From: Acidimicrobiia bacterium
GTDB taxonomy: Bacteria; Actinomycetota; Acidimicrobiia; UBA2766
Reading direction: 5' to 3'
Length of the DNA stretch: 64,000 nt
NCBI GenBank assembly: GCA_020850945.1
Contig: JADZDR010000035.1
Coordinates: forward strand, 62,001 to 126,000
Shown here: piece by piece, positions 1 to 8,844 of the stretch
Layout: each line of letters opens with the position of its first letter
How positions within the stretch are numbered: the first letter of the stretch is position 1
Notes under the pieces: generated by a model
The model's input: only the letters and a program-made list of their open reading frames with translations
The model's database searches: none
Told to the model about the DNA's origin: nothing
Translations under genes and position numbers: made by a program

Positions 1-2217
1 TACGGGCAGTCGTCCGCGTTCGGGGGCCTGTGCGAGATGCCGACGCTGGACCGCCTCGCTGCACGAGGCCTGCGCTACCGCAGCTACCACACGACGGCCC
101 TCTGCTCGCCCACACGGGGTTGCCTTCTCACGGGTCGTAACCACCACACGCTCGGTCTCGCCTCGATCACGGAGCTCTCCCTCGGCTTCCCCTCCCACAA
201 CGCCCATATGGGATTCGAGCACGGCCTCGTCTCGGAGATGCTCGTTGCGGCCGGCTACAACACGTTCGCGGTCGGCAAGTGGCACCTCACACCGTCACAG
301 GAGTCCACGTCGGCGGGGCCTTTCCACCGCTGGCCGCTCGGCCGCGGCTTCGAGCGGTTCTACGGCTTCATGCCGGGGGACACCGACCAGTGGTTTCCCT
401 CCCTCGTGCAGGACAACGGTCCGGTCGAGCCGCCCTACACGCCGGAGGAGGGATATCACCTCAACCGCGATCTCGCCGACCACGCGATCCAGTTCGTCAA
501 GGACGCGCATGTCGGCGCTCCCGACAAGCCGTTCTTCCTCTACTACGCGACCGGTGCCGGGCATGCGCCGCACCATGTCGAGCCCGAGTGGGTCGAGCCG
601 TACCGGGGTCGCTTCGACGCCGGCTGGGACGCGTATCGCGAGGAGGTCTTCCGGCGTCAGGTGGAGCAGGGGCTCGTCCCCTCCGATACGACGCTGTCCG
701 AACGCGACCCTGACGTGCCGGCGTGGGATTCCCTCACAGACGACCAGAAGCGTATGTACGCGAGGCAGATGGAGGTCTACGCGGGCTTCCTCACGCAGAC
801 GGACCACCACTTCGGCCGTGTGCTCGACTTCATCGAGGAGATCGGCGAGCTCGACAACACGATCGTCGTCGTCGTCTCCGACAACGGGGCGAGCGCCGAG
901 GGGCGGGTGCACGGCTCGGTCAACGAGGCGTTCATCTTCAACAACGTGCCCGACACGTTCGAACAGAACCTCGACCACTACGAAGACTGGGGCGGTGTCG
1001 ACACCTTCCCCCACTACGCGTGGGGCTGGGCGTGGGCCGGGAACGTGCCGTTCCGGCGCTGGAAGCGGGAGACGTACCGGGGCGGGATCAGTGACCTCTG
1101 CATCGTCACATGGCCGCGGGGCATCCCCGCGGGAGGCGGCGTGCGCGGCCAGTACCTGCATTCGATCGACATGGCGCCCACGCTCCTCGACGTGATCGGT
1201 GTCGAAAGACCCGAGACGATCCGGGGTGTCGCGCAGTCCGAGATCCACGGCGTGAGCTTCGCCGACTCCTTCACGGACGCCGACGCCGAGTCGCGGCACA
1301 AGACCCAGGACTTCGAGATGTTCGGGCACCGCTCGATCTACCACGAAGGCTGGAAGGCGGTCTGTCCCTGGATCGGGCCGAGTTTCGTCGAGGCAGGACA
1401 GAAGGGACGCCTCTTCGGCCTCACAGAGCTCACGGGACAGGTCCTGGACGAGTTGGATGCAGACGGCTGGGAGCTCTACGACCTCTCGCGTGACCCTGCC
1501 GAGACACAGGACCTGGCCGCGGCCGAACCCGAACGACTCGAGGCGATGATCCAGCGCTGGTACACGGAGGCGGACAAGTACGGCGTGCTGCCCCTCGCCG
1601 GTGTGGGTGTGGCCCGCATAGGCGAACGGCCCATGCCCGGGCGCCGCGACCGGATGGTCTTCTACCCCGGAGCGGCACCCCTGCCGTTCAGCACTGCACC
1701 CCGCCTCGTGAACCGCCCGTTCACGGTCACCGCCGACGTCGTGCTCGCGGACGCGGCGACGGAGGGGGTCGTGTTCTCCCAGGGGGGCCGGCACGGCGGC
1801 TTCGCGCTGTACATGTACGAAGGCCGCCTCTGCCACGTCTACAACTACCTGGGCGTCGACCGGTTCACGGTCGAGTCCGCCACACCGATCCCGGCGGGGG
1901 AGCACAGGCTCGCGTACGAGTTCGAACCCGTGGGCCACGCGAACCTTCTGGTCGGGAAGGGCGTGCCTGCCCGCGTGCGGCTCGCCTGCGACGGCGAGCT
2001 GCTCGTCACGGGCGAGCTGCCCCACAGCGTCCCGATCCTCCTGGGCCTCGGGGGCGGGATGTCGTGCGGCTACGACACCACCGACTCGGTGGATCCGTCG
2101 CGGTGGCAGGCCCCGTTCGCGTTCACGGGGGAGATCCGGCGCGTCACACTCGACATGTCAGGTGACGCCACGGTCGATTTCGAAGCCGAGGTGACACGCA
2201 TCCTCACACAACAGTGA
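1..2217 (+). CDS. Arylsulfatase, 5'-truncated by the window edge
   Basis: Type I sulfatase that hydrolyses sulfate esters. The reading frame is open from base 1, so the true start lies outside the window; the first ATG at 37 is internal, since the residues before it align with the second sulfatase here. The FGly signature C-S-P-T-R is encoded at 103-117, with Cys at 103-105. It is followed by the L-T-G-R-N-H-H and V-G-K-W-H-L motifs and S-D-N-G near 880. The first metal-ligand Asp pair is missing from view. About 738 residues are visible, close to the 750-790 of actinobacterial AtsD-like enzymes, so little is lost. The C-terminal ~180 residues look beta-rich and are shared with the paralogue at 12499. 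No formylglycine-generating enzyme gene is in the window. The natural substrate is unknown. Confidence 0.9.
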   Translation, partial: YGQSSAFGGLCEMPTLDRLAARGLRYRSYHTTALCSPTRGCLLTGRNHHTLGLASITELSLGFPSHNAHMGFEHGLVSEMLVAAGYNTFAVGKWHLTPSQESTSAGPFHRWPLGRGFERFYGFMPGDTDQWFPSLVQDNGPVEPPYTPEEGYHLNRDLADHAIQFVKDAHVGAPDKPFFLYYATGAGHAPHHVEPEWVEPYRGRFDAGWDAYREEVFRRQVEQGLVPSDTTLSERDPDVPAWDSLTDDQKRMYARQMEVYAGFLTQTDHHFGRVLDFIEEIGELDNTIVVVVSDNGASAEGRVHGSVNEAFIFNNVPDTFEQNLDHYEDWGGVDTFPHYAWGWAWAGNVPFRRWKRETYRGGISDLCIVTWPRGIPAGGGVRGQYLHSIDMAPTLLDVIGVERPETIRGVAQSEIHGVSFADSFTDADAESRHKTQDFEMFGHRSIYHEGWKAVCPWIGPSFVEAGQKGRLFGLTELTGQVLDELDADGWELYDLSRDPAETQDLAAAEPERLEAMIQRWYTEADKYGVLPLAGVGVARIGERPMPGRRDRMVFYPGAAPLPFSTAPRLVNRPFTVTADVVLADAATEGVVFSQGGRHGGFALYMYEGRLCHVYNYLGVDRFTVESATPIPAGEHRLAYEFEPVGHANLLVGKGVPARVRLACDGELLVTGELPHSVPILLGLGGGMSCGYDTTDSVDPSRWQAPFAFTGEIRRVTLDMSGDATVDFEAEVTRILTQQ

Positions 2218-2272
2218 CGTCGTACCGTCGGATGCCTCGGGCCGGAGGTCAGTCCGGGGGAAGCGGTGGGCG

Positions 2273-2800
2273 TTACATGCGGGTCACGGTGAAAGGTGCG
2301 ACTCCCGGATCGGACGCGTCCGTCTTCTCGGCGTGGACGGGCCCGCGGTAGGTCCCGGGGGCACCGTAGACGTTCACGGTGGTCACGTGGGCGAGATCAG
2401 TCTTGAACGTGCCGACCGTCTCGTCGATGATCTGTGCTTTGGCGCCCGTGAGCGCCGGGAACGTGAGGGGGAAGGGCTCGTCCTGGGCGGCGAGGTAGAC
2501 GAGGATGCCGTTCAGGTTCACGGGGGCACCGGGAGTGCTCCCACTCGCCCCGCCGAGGAGCGTCCCGCTGATCACGATGCGGTTGAGCATGCTCGAACCG
2601 GTCACGACCCGGAACGAACCCACGCAGATGAAGAAGCAGCTCACGTCGAGGCTGAGCTGTCCCGAGGGGTCCCCACTCGTGCCACGGATTCCGGTGATGA
2701 TGCCGAGGCTCTGCGCCGACGCCGGCTGCTGGGCGGCGGGTGCAAGACCGAGGAGCAGAGCGGCGCAGAGGACGACGGCACAACGGCGGTGCGTTCGCAT
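2273..2800 (-). CDS. Secreted protein of unknown function
   Basis: 175 residues. The first ~29 form a classical Sec signal peptide: basic MRTHRR, hydrophobic core, then A-Q-Q-P-A-S-A-Q. The mature part is rich in Gly, Thr and Val with few charges, as in a beta-rich extracellular protein. It carries one close cysteine pair (C-F-F-I-C). A strong Shine-Dalgarno (GGAGGAAACC) directly precedes the ATG. The gene is convergent with the sulfatase, 55 bp away. I do not recognise a family. Confidence 0.75.
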   Translation of the reverse strand: MRTHRRCAVVLCAALLLGLAPAAQQPASAQSLGIITGIRGTSGDPSGQLSLDVSCFFICVGSFRVVTGSSMLNRIVISGTLLGGASGSTPGAPVNLNGILVYLAAQDEPFPLTFPALTGAKAQIIDETVGTFKTDLAHVTTVNVYGAPGTYRGPVHAEKTDASDPGVAPFTVTRM

Positions 2801-2862
2801 GGTTTCCTCCCGACAGGCAAGTTGCAGGGAAGATGCTAATAGATATGGGTGTCCGGCGACGT

Positions 2863-3126
2863 CTACTGCGTGATGCTCACGTGACGCCCCTCGAACGCCT
2901 CGATCCGGTTCACGGCGGCTTCGATGAGGCGATGTGAGAGATCCGCCAGCGCCCTCGCGATGGCGAGGTCCTCGCCTATCGCGGGGATGTTCGGATCCCC
3001 CGGGTTGCGTCGGGCGACACCCCGCCCTTCGAAGTCCGCGCCGGCGACGTGCAACCGTGCCGCGGCGACAGTGTGCGCCTCGTCCTCTTCGATGGCGATG
3101 TCCGCCTTGATCTCACGTTCCACCAT
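2863..3126 (-). CDS. DUF1876 (dsRBD-fold) small protein
   Basis: 87 residues that follow the pattern of the mycobacterial Rv2632c/Rv2738c family. Shared features are an I-A-I-E-E-D/E start to strand 1, A-A-A-R-L-H-V-A-G, G-V-A-R-R-N-P-G-D, then I-G-E-D-L-A-I-A-R-A-L-A-D-L and a C-terminal helix. Family members are small, with a double-stranded-RNA-binding-like fold and no proven function. The start ATG at 3124-3126 has a GCGGAGG Shine-Dalgarno. The gene stands alone between a secreted protein and an oxidoreductase. Confidence 0.8.
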   Translation of the reverse strand: MVEREIKADIAIEEDEAHTVAAARLHVAGADFEGRGVARRNPGDPNIPAIGEDLAIARALADLSHRLIEAAVNRIEAFEGRHVSITQ

Positions 3127-3194
3127 GGTGCACCTCCGCTTCTCCTTCGTTCATACGACACGGTGCTTGTGTTCGCAAGCGCGTCGCGGCGCTG

Positions 3195-4106
3195 TCACGC
3201 GCGCGTGGCCTGGAGGACGGGGAGGAGATCCTCGCCGATGGTCTCGAGGTACGAGAGGTCATCCCGCAGGAATGGCGCTATCACGACTTCGTCGGCTCCG
3301 TAGTCGAGGATGCGGTGGGCGCACGTGGCTGCGTTCCCCACGACGGCACGGGCCGTGAGAGTGTCGGTGTCTAGGTCTCGCAGGAACGGGGCGCGCCCGC
3401 GCAGGACATCGACGGCCCGTGTGACAGCCTGCGGTGTCGCGGCGACGAGGACCGTGAGGCCCACGGAACAGCGCAGCGGAGGCCGCGTGCGGCAGGGAGA
3501 GGCAGCAGGGGCGGCGAGGCGGGCGGTGAGCGACCGGAATGCGTGAGCCGGGACGTCCCATGCCACGTTCCAGGCGTCGGCGAGTTCGCGTGCGACGTCG
3601 AGCACGTCCGTGCCCCAGCCACCCACGAGGACCTCGGGGCCGCCATCGAGCCTCGCCGCCCGGGCGAGATCGGCGAGGTGTGCTACCCGGTCGGCGTAGT
3701 CGACGAGCGAGACGCCGTACGCCGTGTGGATCACGGGGTTCCAGCCCGTGCCGAGGCCGAGCGTCGCGCGATCGGGGCAGAGGAGCCGCAGGCTCCGGGC
3801 GAGCTCGGCGACCGTCGGCTCGTCGAGGAGTGACGCCGCGAGCACCAGGGAGCCGACTCTCACGTGGGACGTGACGGCGGCGATGGCTCCGAGCAGGGCG
3901 ATCGGGTCGAGGGCACCCGAGATCGAGCCGTCCGGACCGGCCACCCAGGGGTGGTCCGACACCCAGACGGAGTCGAAGCCGAGGTCTTCCGCGTGCTGGG
4001 CGTACGCGAGCGTCGACGCCGCCACGGCCCGACCCGCGGAGAAGTCGACGTCGTACTGGGGAAGGTTGACTCCGACCTGCAACACGCCTCCGCGGTCCAC
4101 AGCCAA
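3195..4106 (-). CDS. LLM-class (luciferase-like) flavin/F420-dependent oxidoreductase
   Basis: About 303 residues forming a TIM-barrel luciferase-like monooxygenase. The opening V-G-V-N-L-P-Q strand, F-D-S-V-W-V-S-D-H, L-G-A-I-A-A-V-T-S-H-V-R-V-G-S-L and L-G-L-G-T-G-W-N motifs are typical of actinobacterial F420- or FMN-dependent members. The substrate cannot be read from sequence. The start is uncertain: TTG at 4106, GTG at 4100 or GTG at 4085 are all possible. A TACCGT -10-like box lies at 4118-4123 on this strand, implying a very short leader. Transcribed divergently from the GH1 gene. Confidence 0.85.
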   Translation of the reverse strand: MAVDRGGVLQVGVNLPQYDVDFSAGRAVAASTLAYAQHAEDLGFDSVWVSDHPWVAGPDGSISGALDPIALLGAIAAVTSHVRVGSLVLAASLLDEPTVAELARSLRLLCPDRATLGLGTGWNPVIHTAYGVSLVDYADRVAHLADLARAARLDGGPEVLVGGWGTDVLDVARELADAWNVAWDVPAHAFRSLTARLAAPAASPCRTRPPLRCSVGLTVLVAATPQAVTRAVDVLRGRAPFLRDLDTDTLTARAVVGNAATCAHRILDYGADEVVIAPFLRDDLSYLETIGEDLLPVLQATRA

Positions 4107-4166
4107 GGGGCGGGACCACGGTAGCCTCGAACGCCCGGTAGGAGTAGGTGCGAGCGGAGGTCGACG

Positions 4167-5411
4167 ATGAGGCCGTCAGAGGACCCGGGGCAGACTCAGG
4201 GCTTCTGGTGGGGGACGGCGGCGTCGTCGACCCAGGCCGAAGGGGCGGCCCCCACGTCGGACTGGTGGCAGTGGGAGCGGGTGGGCCGGGTCCCCGCCTC
4301 GGGTGACGGCAACGGCTTCGCATCCCGCTACGACGCGGACTTCCGTCTGCTCGCCGATCTCGAGTTGCGCCACCACCGTCTCTCGATCGAGTGGGCACGT
4401 ATCGAGCCCGAGTGCGGGATACGCGATCCTGAGGCGATCGCGCACAACGCACGTGTGCTGGCGGCGGCGCGGGACGCGGGAATCCACGTGTGGATCTGCC
4501 TTCACCACTTCACCCTGCCGGTCTGGTTCACCGAGCTCGGAGGATTCGAGACGGCGGAGGGCCGCGAGTGCTGGCGGCGCCACGTCACATGGATTGCGGA
4601 TGCATACGGCGACGAGGTGTACGGGTGGAAACCCGTGAACGAGCCCGTCGCGTATGCGGCGGCGGGATGGCTACTCGGAGTCCACCCGCCCGGTGAGACC
4701 GACGTCGCCGGATTCCTCGCCTGCCTCGAAGCGACGTACGTGGCCGCCACCGATGCGGCCCGTGTCCTCCACGGGACGGGAAGACCCGTAGCCACGGTCG
4801 AGGCGGCAAGCCCTCTGTTCCCCGCGCGCGACACGCAAGCCGATCGGGCTGCCACGCAGTTGGTCGACGACGTCTGCTGGGGCACATGGACGCGACTCGT
4901 GCGCGACGGCGTCCTGCACGTGCCGGGACGTGAGCCGATCGACATCCCGGACGCCCCCGAGGTGTTCGATCTGGCCGGCTTCTCCTACTACTCGGCCGCG
5001 ACAGTCGGGGCGGATCTCTCGTTCGGCCCGTATCCACCCCAGGTGGAGCCCGGACCGATGGGTTACGTCGCCTGGAGCGGCGGACTCGACCTCGTGCTGC
5101 GCCGTATCGAGACCGAGCTCCCCGGTCGGCCGGTCCTCGTGTGCGAACACGGGGTCGGGACCCGCGACGACACCCGCCGCTGCGTGATCCTGGCCGAGTC
5201 GCTCGAACTCCTCGGCAGGGCGATGGGCGACGGTGTCGACGTGCGCGGGTTCTTCCACTGGACCGGCGTCGACAACTACGAGTGGGCGTTCGGGTTCGAC
5301 GTCCCCTTCGGCCTGATCGACGCCGCCCGGGTACCCAAGGCGAGTGCCGGCCTCCTGCACGAGTGGGCCGGGTCTGGCCACCCTCGTGTGCCGCGGAGCG
5401 GAGGACCGTGA
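4167..5411 (+). CDS. Glycoside hydrolase family 1 (beta-glucosidase-like)
   Basis: 414 residues with the GH1 barrel start F-W-W-G-T-A-A-S-S-T-Q-A-E-G. The acid/base is E159 in V-N-E-P. The nucleophile is E327 in V-C-E-H-G, where most GH1 enzymes have E-N-G; the paralogue at 15448 shares the His. Retaining beta-glycosidase activity is expected, sugar specificity unknown. No signal peptide, so probably cytoplasmic. ATG 4167 is preceded by GCGGAGGTCGACG. The last codons overlap the next gene by GTGA (5408-5411), which implies translational coupling. Confidence 0.88.
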   Translation: MRPSEDPGQTQGFWWGTAASSTQAEGAAPTSDWWQWERVGRVPASGDGNGFASRYDADFRLLADLELRHHRLSIEWARIEPECGIRDPEAIAHNARVLAAARDAGIHVWICLHHFTLPVWFTELGGFETAEGRECWRRHVTWIADAYGDEVYGWKPVNEPVAYAAAGWLLGVHPPGETDVAGFLACLEATYVAATDAARVLHGTGRPVATVEAASPLFPARDTQADRAATQLVDDVCWGTWTRLVRDGVLHVPGREPIDIPDAPEVFDLAGFSYYSAATVGADLSFGPYPPQVEPGPMGYVAWSGGLDLVLRRIETELPGRPVLVCEHGVGTRDDTRRCVILAESLELLGRAMGDGVDVRGFFHWTGVDNYEWAFGFDVPFGLIDAARVPKASAGLLHEWAGSGHPRVPRSGGP

Positions 5412-5953
5412 CTTCCGCCAAGGATGCCCGGTCCCGCGCGGCGCGGGCTGTCGCCCTTGCGGAGGAGATCCGCGTTCTCGCCCTGCGACTCCTCGGGTGG
5501 GCGAGGATGGCGAGCCGGTTCAGCCTCGTCGGGGGGGCCCTCTGCGCCGTCGCGGTCTGGGAGGTGTTCGCGTGGCGTCTCCCGGCATTCGTCGTCGCCC
5601 TCATCGTGTTCCTCGCGCCCGCCGTCGTCCTCTGGTGGTACGAGCGGATGCTGCGTTCGCTCGTCGGTCTCCCCGATGCCCTGACCGAGAGCTGGGCCGA
5701 GTTCCGCGAGGACCGCGCCCTGCATGCCGAGCCCGAGAGCGAGAGCCGCCTGCGCCGGGCCGGCGGCCCGCGTGTCATGTGGCGGATGGTGGGCGAGCTC
5801 TACCAACTCCGGCAGGTGCTGGTGGACGTGGTCGTGAACGCGCGTGCCCTCGTCAACCCGCTGCCGCACGTGGTCGGAGGTATCGCCGCCCTCGCCGCTA
5901 TCGTCGTGGCACTGCTCCTGCCCCTGCTCACCCTCGTCGCGATCGCGTTCTGA
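5408..5953 (+). CDS. Small integral membrane protein
   Basis: 181 residues from a GTG that overlaps the stop codon of the GH1 gene by 4 nt. A basic N-terminus leads to two close hydrophobic segments around residues 35-80 (ending A-V-V-L-W-W-Y-E-R). A soluble middle of ~70 residues with many Arg/Glu follows, then a C-terminal hydrophobic stretch ending T-L-V-A-I-A-F. No family recognised. The overlap upstream and the 12-nt gap to mscL downstream suggest one transcript, so a role in the envelope or in osmotic response is possible but unproven. Confidence 0.7.
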   Translation: MTSAKDARSRAARAVALAEEIRVLALRLLGWARMASRFSLVGGALCAVAVWEVFAWRLPAFVVALIVFLAPAVVLWWYERMLRSLVGLPDALTESWAEFREDRALHAEPESESRLRRAGGPRVMWRMVGELYQLRQVLVDVVVNARALVNPLPHVVGGIAALAAIVVALLLPLLTLVAIAF

Positions 5954-5965
5954 AGGAGATGACCC

Positions 5966-6349
5966 ATGCTCAAGGAGTTCCGTGACTTCATCAACCGGGG
6001 CAACGTGGTCGACCTCGCCGTTGCCGTCGTCGTCGGAGCCGCCTTCGGTGCCGTGGTGACGTCGTTCACGAACGACATCCTCATGCAGGTCATCGCCGTC
6101 TTCGGTGGCACCCCCGACTTCAGCGACCTCGTCCTCACCGTTGGGGACACGCCGATCCGTTACGGCGCGTTCCTCACGGCGCTCATCAGCTTCCTGATCA
6201 TCGCCTTCGCCGTGTTCCTCGTCGTGAAGGCCCTCAACGCGGCGCAGGCGCGCATTGCCCGCGAAGATGAGGAAGCAGACGTCGAACAGACCGAAGTCGA
6301 GCTCCTCGCCGAGATCCGCGATCTGCTCGGCGGACGCAGTGGCTCGTGA
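5966..6349 (+). CDS. mscL: Large-conductance mechanosensitive channel MscL
   Basis: 127 residues. The N-terminal helix M-L-K-E-F-R-D-F-I-N-R-G-N-V-V-D-L-A-V-A-V-V-V-G-A-A-F is the MscL signature. A periplasmic loop with D-F-S-D-L, TM2 (A-L-I-S-F-L-I-I-A-F-A-V-F) and an acidic C-terminal bundle ending L-L-A-E-I-R-D-L-L follow. It opens under membrane tension and releases solutes during hypo-osmotic shock. AAGGAG is positioned 7 nt before the ATG. Third gene of the probable GH1-membrane protein-mscL transcript. Confidence 0.96.
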   Translation: MLKEFRDFINRGNVVDLAVAVVVGAAFGAVVTSFTNDILMQVIAVFGGTPDFSDLVLTVGDTPIRYGAFLTALISFLIIAFAVFLVVKALNAAQARIAREDEEADVEQTEVELLAEIRDLLGGRSGS

Positions 6350-6369
6350 AATCGGACGGATTACCGATT
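6350..6369 (+). terminator. Weak hairpin after mscL
   Basis: AATCGG (6350-6355) and CCGATT (6364-6369) can pair around an 8-nt loop just after the mscL stop codon. The stem is short and has no T-run, so this is a low-confidence terminator. Confidence 0.25.
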
Positions 6370-6467
6370 CCTGACATCCTCCACGGATGGCCCTGACTTC
6401 TCGGGCCCATCCTGGTGCGGCGGCCGGCAACCGAGGTGGTCCGGCCGTGTCGAGAAGGAGGGAGCCC

Positions 6468-7010
6468 ATGCGACGATTCATCGCCATCAGCGTGCTGTGC
6501 GGCCTGCTGGTCGGTCTGCTGGCCGGGACGGCGGTCCCGGCAGCAGCAGAGCTGCCCGCGGAGCTCGATGACTCCGCTTGCGTGACCGGACACTGGCCGG
6601 CGGAGTACGAGGGCCGTCCCGCGTCGTTCCAGGCCCACGCCCAGAAGGGCATCTACGTGTGGCACGACAACCGCGGCTGGCATCTCGGTGTCACACACGA
6701 AGGTCAGGGGCCTGTCGTGTTCAAGGGCAGGATCACCGTGAACGGCAAGCTCCTCGGTCACGAGCGGTTCGCCGAGGGCCGCGACGATGCCGTCATCCGC
6801 CGCGATCCGATGCGCATCCTCTACCGCTTCGTGAACTGGAGTTGGATCGACGGGCTCAGCTTCGTCACGCACTGCACGGCCACGATCGTCATCCAAGGAA
6901 CGATCGACGGCGAACCGGTCACCCCGGACCAGGTCTTCGTCGGTGCAGGAGGCGTGCACCCCGACACCGTCCCCCTCGTGATCCGGCGGGGGACAGAGCC
7001 GGTCGCCTAG
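6468..7010 (+). CDS. Secreted protein of unknown function
   Basis: 180 residues starting at the ATG preceded by GAAGGAGGGAGCCC; an upstream in-frame ATG at 6387 has no Shine-Dalgarno. Residues 1-27 form a clear signal peptide (MRRF, hydrophobic core, P-A-A-A-E). The mature protein has two Cys (one early, one in T-H-C-T) and several Trp in short strands, suggesting a small disulfide-linked beta domain. No family recognised. Its 3' end lies 4 bp from the convergent PrsW gene. Confidence 0.72.
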   Translation: MRRFIAISVLCGLLVGLLAGTAVPAAAELPAELDDSACVTGHWPAEYEGRPASFQAHAQKGIYVWHDNRGWHLGVTHEGQGPVVFKGRITVNGKLLGHERFAEGRDDAVIRRDPMRILYRFVNWSWIDGLSFVTHCTATIVIQGTIDGEPVTPDQVFVGAGGVHPDTVPLVIRRGTEPVA

Positions 7011-7014
7011 AGGG

Positions 7015-8199
7015 TCACCCCTCACCCAGTCCTTCGTCCGCCACCGCCCGCCGTGCCTCGCGCACGGCAGCGCGGGCGGACTGAACGGCAGGTGAATCCC
7101 TGTCCGGACTGCGCGCGCGAGTCAAGGCGAGGCGCACCTGGGCACGCTGCAACCGGTGCATCGCCCGTGCCCCGTTCCTGCCCCGGGCGCGGCGCGCGGC
7201 CCTGCACGCCGCGCGACGTCCCCGCAGGCTCGTGAGGGCTTCGAGCTCCGCCGGTGTGACGTCGGCTTCGTCGTGGAGCACGCAGGCGAACCACGCGACC
7301 TCGCGCCGGCGGGCGAACACGTAGACCACGATGACCAGGCAGAGTGCGGGCAGACCCTTGCCGACGTAGAGCACGATGTCCTCCCACGCCGGTGCGCCCG
7401 CCCGTTCGGGCTGGAGAAACGGTGTGTTCCAGAGGAAGTGGAGGCCCCATGCCGCCGTGCACGAGCCGAGGAGGACGGCAGCGCGCACCCAGCGGCTGCG
7501 GTCCACACGGATCAGGGCGAAGGCGATGCCGAATCCGACGAACCCCGTGTAGACGGCATGGGACCACAAGCCGAGGGCGAGGCCACGCAGGATGAACATG
7601 TCGAGGACGACGCGACCCGGAGAACCACCGAACGCTGCCAGGGGGAGGCGGTCGGCCGTGTACACGATGTTCTCGGCGACCTGGAAGCCGAGGCCGACGA
7701 AGAGGCCGTAGACGAGTCCGTCCAGCACCGTCGTCACCTGCCGCCGTGCGATCAGCACTACGACGACGATGCCGAGCGCCTTGACGGTCTCCTCCGTGGT
7801 CGGTCCACTCAGCGCCGGCCACCACGCGTGTGTGAACTCCGGCCCCGCGAGCTTGGTCATGAGCGACTGTGTGGCGGTGTTGGCGACCATCGCGACAGAT
7901 GTGGCGACGAGTGCCCCCCACGCGAACGCCGACGCGAGGAAGGCGGGTGGTTCCGGTTCGATGAGATCGAGACCCACGATGAGGAGGACGAGGGGCACGG
8001 CGTACAGGGTCCAGATGACGAGAGTGAGGCTCGCCGCCCCGAGGTCGACGTTGAGGCCGGGAGAGACGCGGGAGTAGAGGAGGAGAGCACCGAGGACGAG
8101 GAGGACGGCGGCGAGCCAGAACGCCGGACGGCGCGGCTGCCAGAGGGAGTCGCCCTGGCCCCAGCCGGGCTCGGTCTCGAGGAGGGACGCAGCAGGCAT
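7015..8199 (-). CDS. prsW: PrsW-family intramembrane metalloprotease
   Basis: 394 residues with about eight hydrophobic segments. PrsW motifs are present in order: T-E-E-T-V-K-A-L-G, Q-V-A-E-N-I-V-Y, S-H-A-V-Y-T-G and W-G-L-H-F-L-W-N, whose Glu and His residues are the predicted metal and catalytic ligands. PrsW cleaves the anti-sigma factor RsiW in Bacillus; the substrate here is unknown. A soluble Arg-rich tail of ~100 residues follows the last TM. The start ATG shares its A with the stop codon of the upstream gene (TGATG), so translation is probably coupled. Last gene of a three-gene minus-strand operon with a trypsin-like protease. Confidence 0.88.
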   Translation of the reverse strand: MPAASLLETEPGWGQGDSLWQPRRPAFWLAAVLLVLGALLLYSRVSPGLNVDLGAASLTLVIWTLYAVPLVLLIVGLDLIEPEPPAFLASAFAWGALVATSVAMVANTATQSLMTKLAGPEFTHAWWPALSGPTTEETVKALGIVVVVLIARRQVTTVLDGLVYGLFVGLGFQVAENIVYTADRLPLAAFGGSPGRVVLDMFILRGLALGLWSHAVYTGFVGFGIAFALIRVDRSRWVRAAVLLGSCTAAWGLHFLWNTPFLQPERAGAPAWEDIVLYVGKGLPALCLVIVVYVFARRREVAWFACVLHDEADVTPAELEALTSLRGRRAACRAARRARGRNGARAMHRLQRAQVRLALTRARSPDRDSPAVQSARAAVREARRAVADEGLGEG

Positions 8200-8816
8200 C
8201 AGGCGATCTCTATCGACCGCGTCATGGACATGACGGGACCGTCCGGGGCGGAGACTCCGTTGAGCGAGCCGACGGGGCCGGTTGCGACGGCCGTGACCGC
8301 CACGGCACCTGCGCACACGGCGAAGGCGAGCCCCTCGACTCGCGAGCCGAGGAACGGGGCCGTCAGTCCCGTATGCCCGGCGTCGGTGACGAACGTGCGG
8401 GAGCTTCCGAGCGTGCCGGTCGGGTCGAGGTCTTCGAGAGAGCGGGCAGCCGTGCGCAGGACCGCCGGGCATGCCTGTTCCCCCGCTGTCTCCACGACCC
8501 TCACTTCGAACGAGATGCCGTCGTGGGCGAGGACGACGGATCCGCGTGGCGAGTCGTGCTCTCTCGATCTCCCCCATCCGGCGGCCGGAACGAAGGTTGC
8601 TGCCGTGGTACCGGGGGACGGGACGGCGGCCACCTCGTTGCGGTCTGTGCTCAAGACGATCTGCGTTCCGGCCGCGACGGCGTCCCTGGTGCGGGGCTCG
8701 ACGAAGGTGTCGACGAGGGGCAGGCCGACGGTGAAGGCGAGGACGACTGCGGCGACGGCAGCCGTCGCGACGAGGTGTGTTCTGTCCCAGGTGTCGGCGG
8801 AACGGGTGTCTTCCAT
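8199..8816 (-). CDS. Single-pass membrane protein between two protease genes
   Basis: 205 residues. A short cytoplasmic N-terminus is followed by a TM segment (about 15-38, L-V-A-T-A-A-V-A-A-V-V-L-A-F) and an extracytoplasmic domain of ~165 residues with no recognised fold. A mildly hydrophobic stretch lies near 165-185. The gene sits 28 bp after the trypsin-like protease gene and overlaps the PrsW start by one base. That position suggests it is a partner or substrate of one of the proteases, which is inference only. Confidence 0.7.
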   Translation of the reverse strand: MEDTRSADTWDRTHLVATAAVAAVVLAFTVGLPLVDTFVEPRTRDAVAAGTQIVLSTDRNEVAAVPSPGTTAATFVPAAGWGRSREHDSPRGSVVLAHDGISFEVRVVETAGEQACPAVLRTAARSLEDLDPTGTLGSSRTFVTDAGHTGLTAPFLGSRVEGLAFAVCAGAVAVTAVATGPVGSLNGVSAPDGPVMSMTRSIEIA

Positions 8817-8844
8817 GTTGCAGCTCGCGGCCCGCGTCGTCTTC

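Noticed and set aside
37-39. ATG 37 as the start of the first sulfatase
   Set aside because: The frame is open to base 1, and the residues before it align with the sequence between the metal site and the FGly motif of the paralogue.
295-2025. Long open frame on the minus strand opposite the first sulfatase
   Set aside because: It is the complement of a clear sulfatase. High GC keeps antisense frames open, and its translation is Arg/Val/His-rich without motifs.
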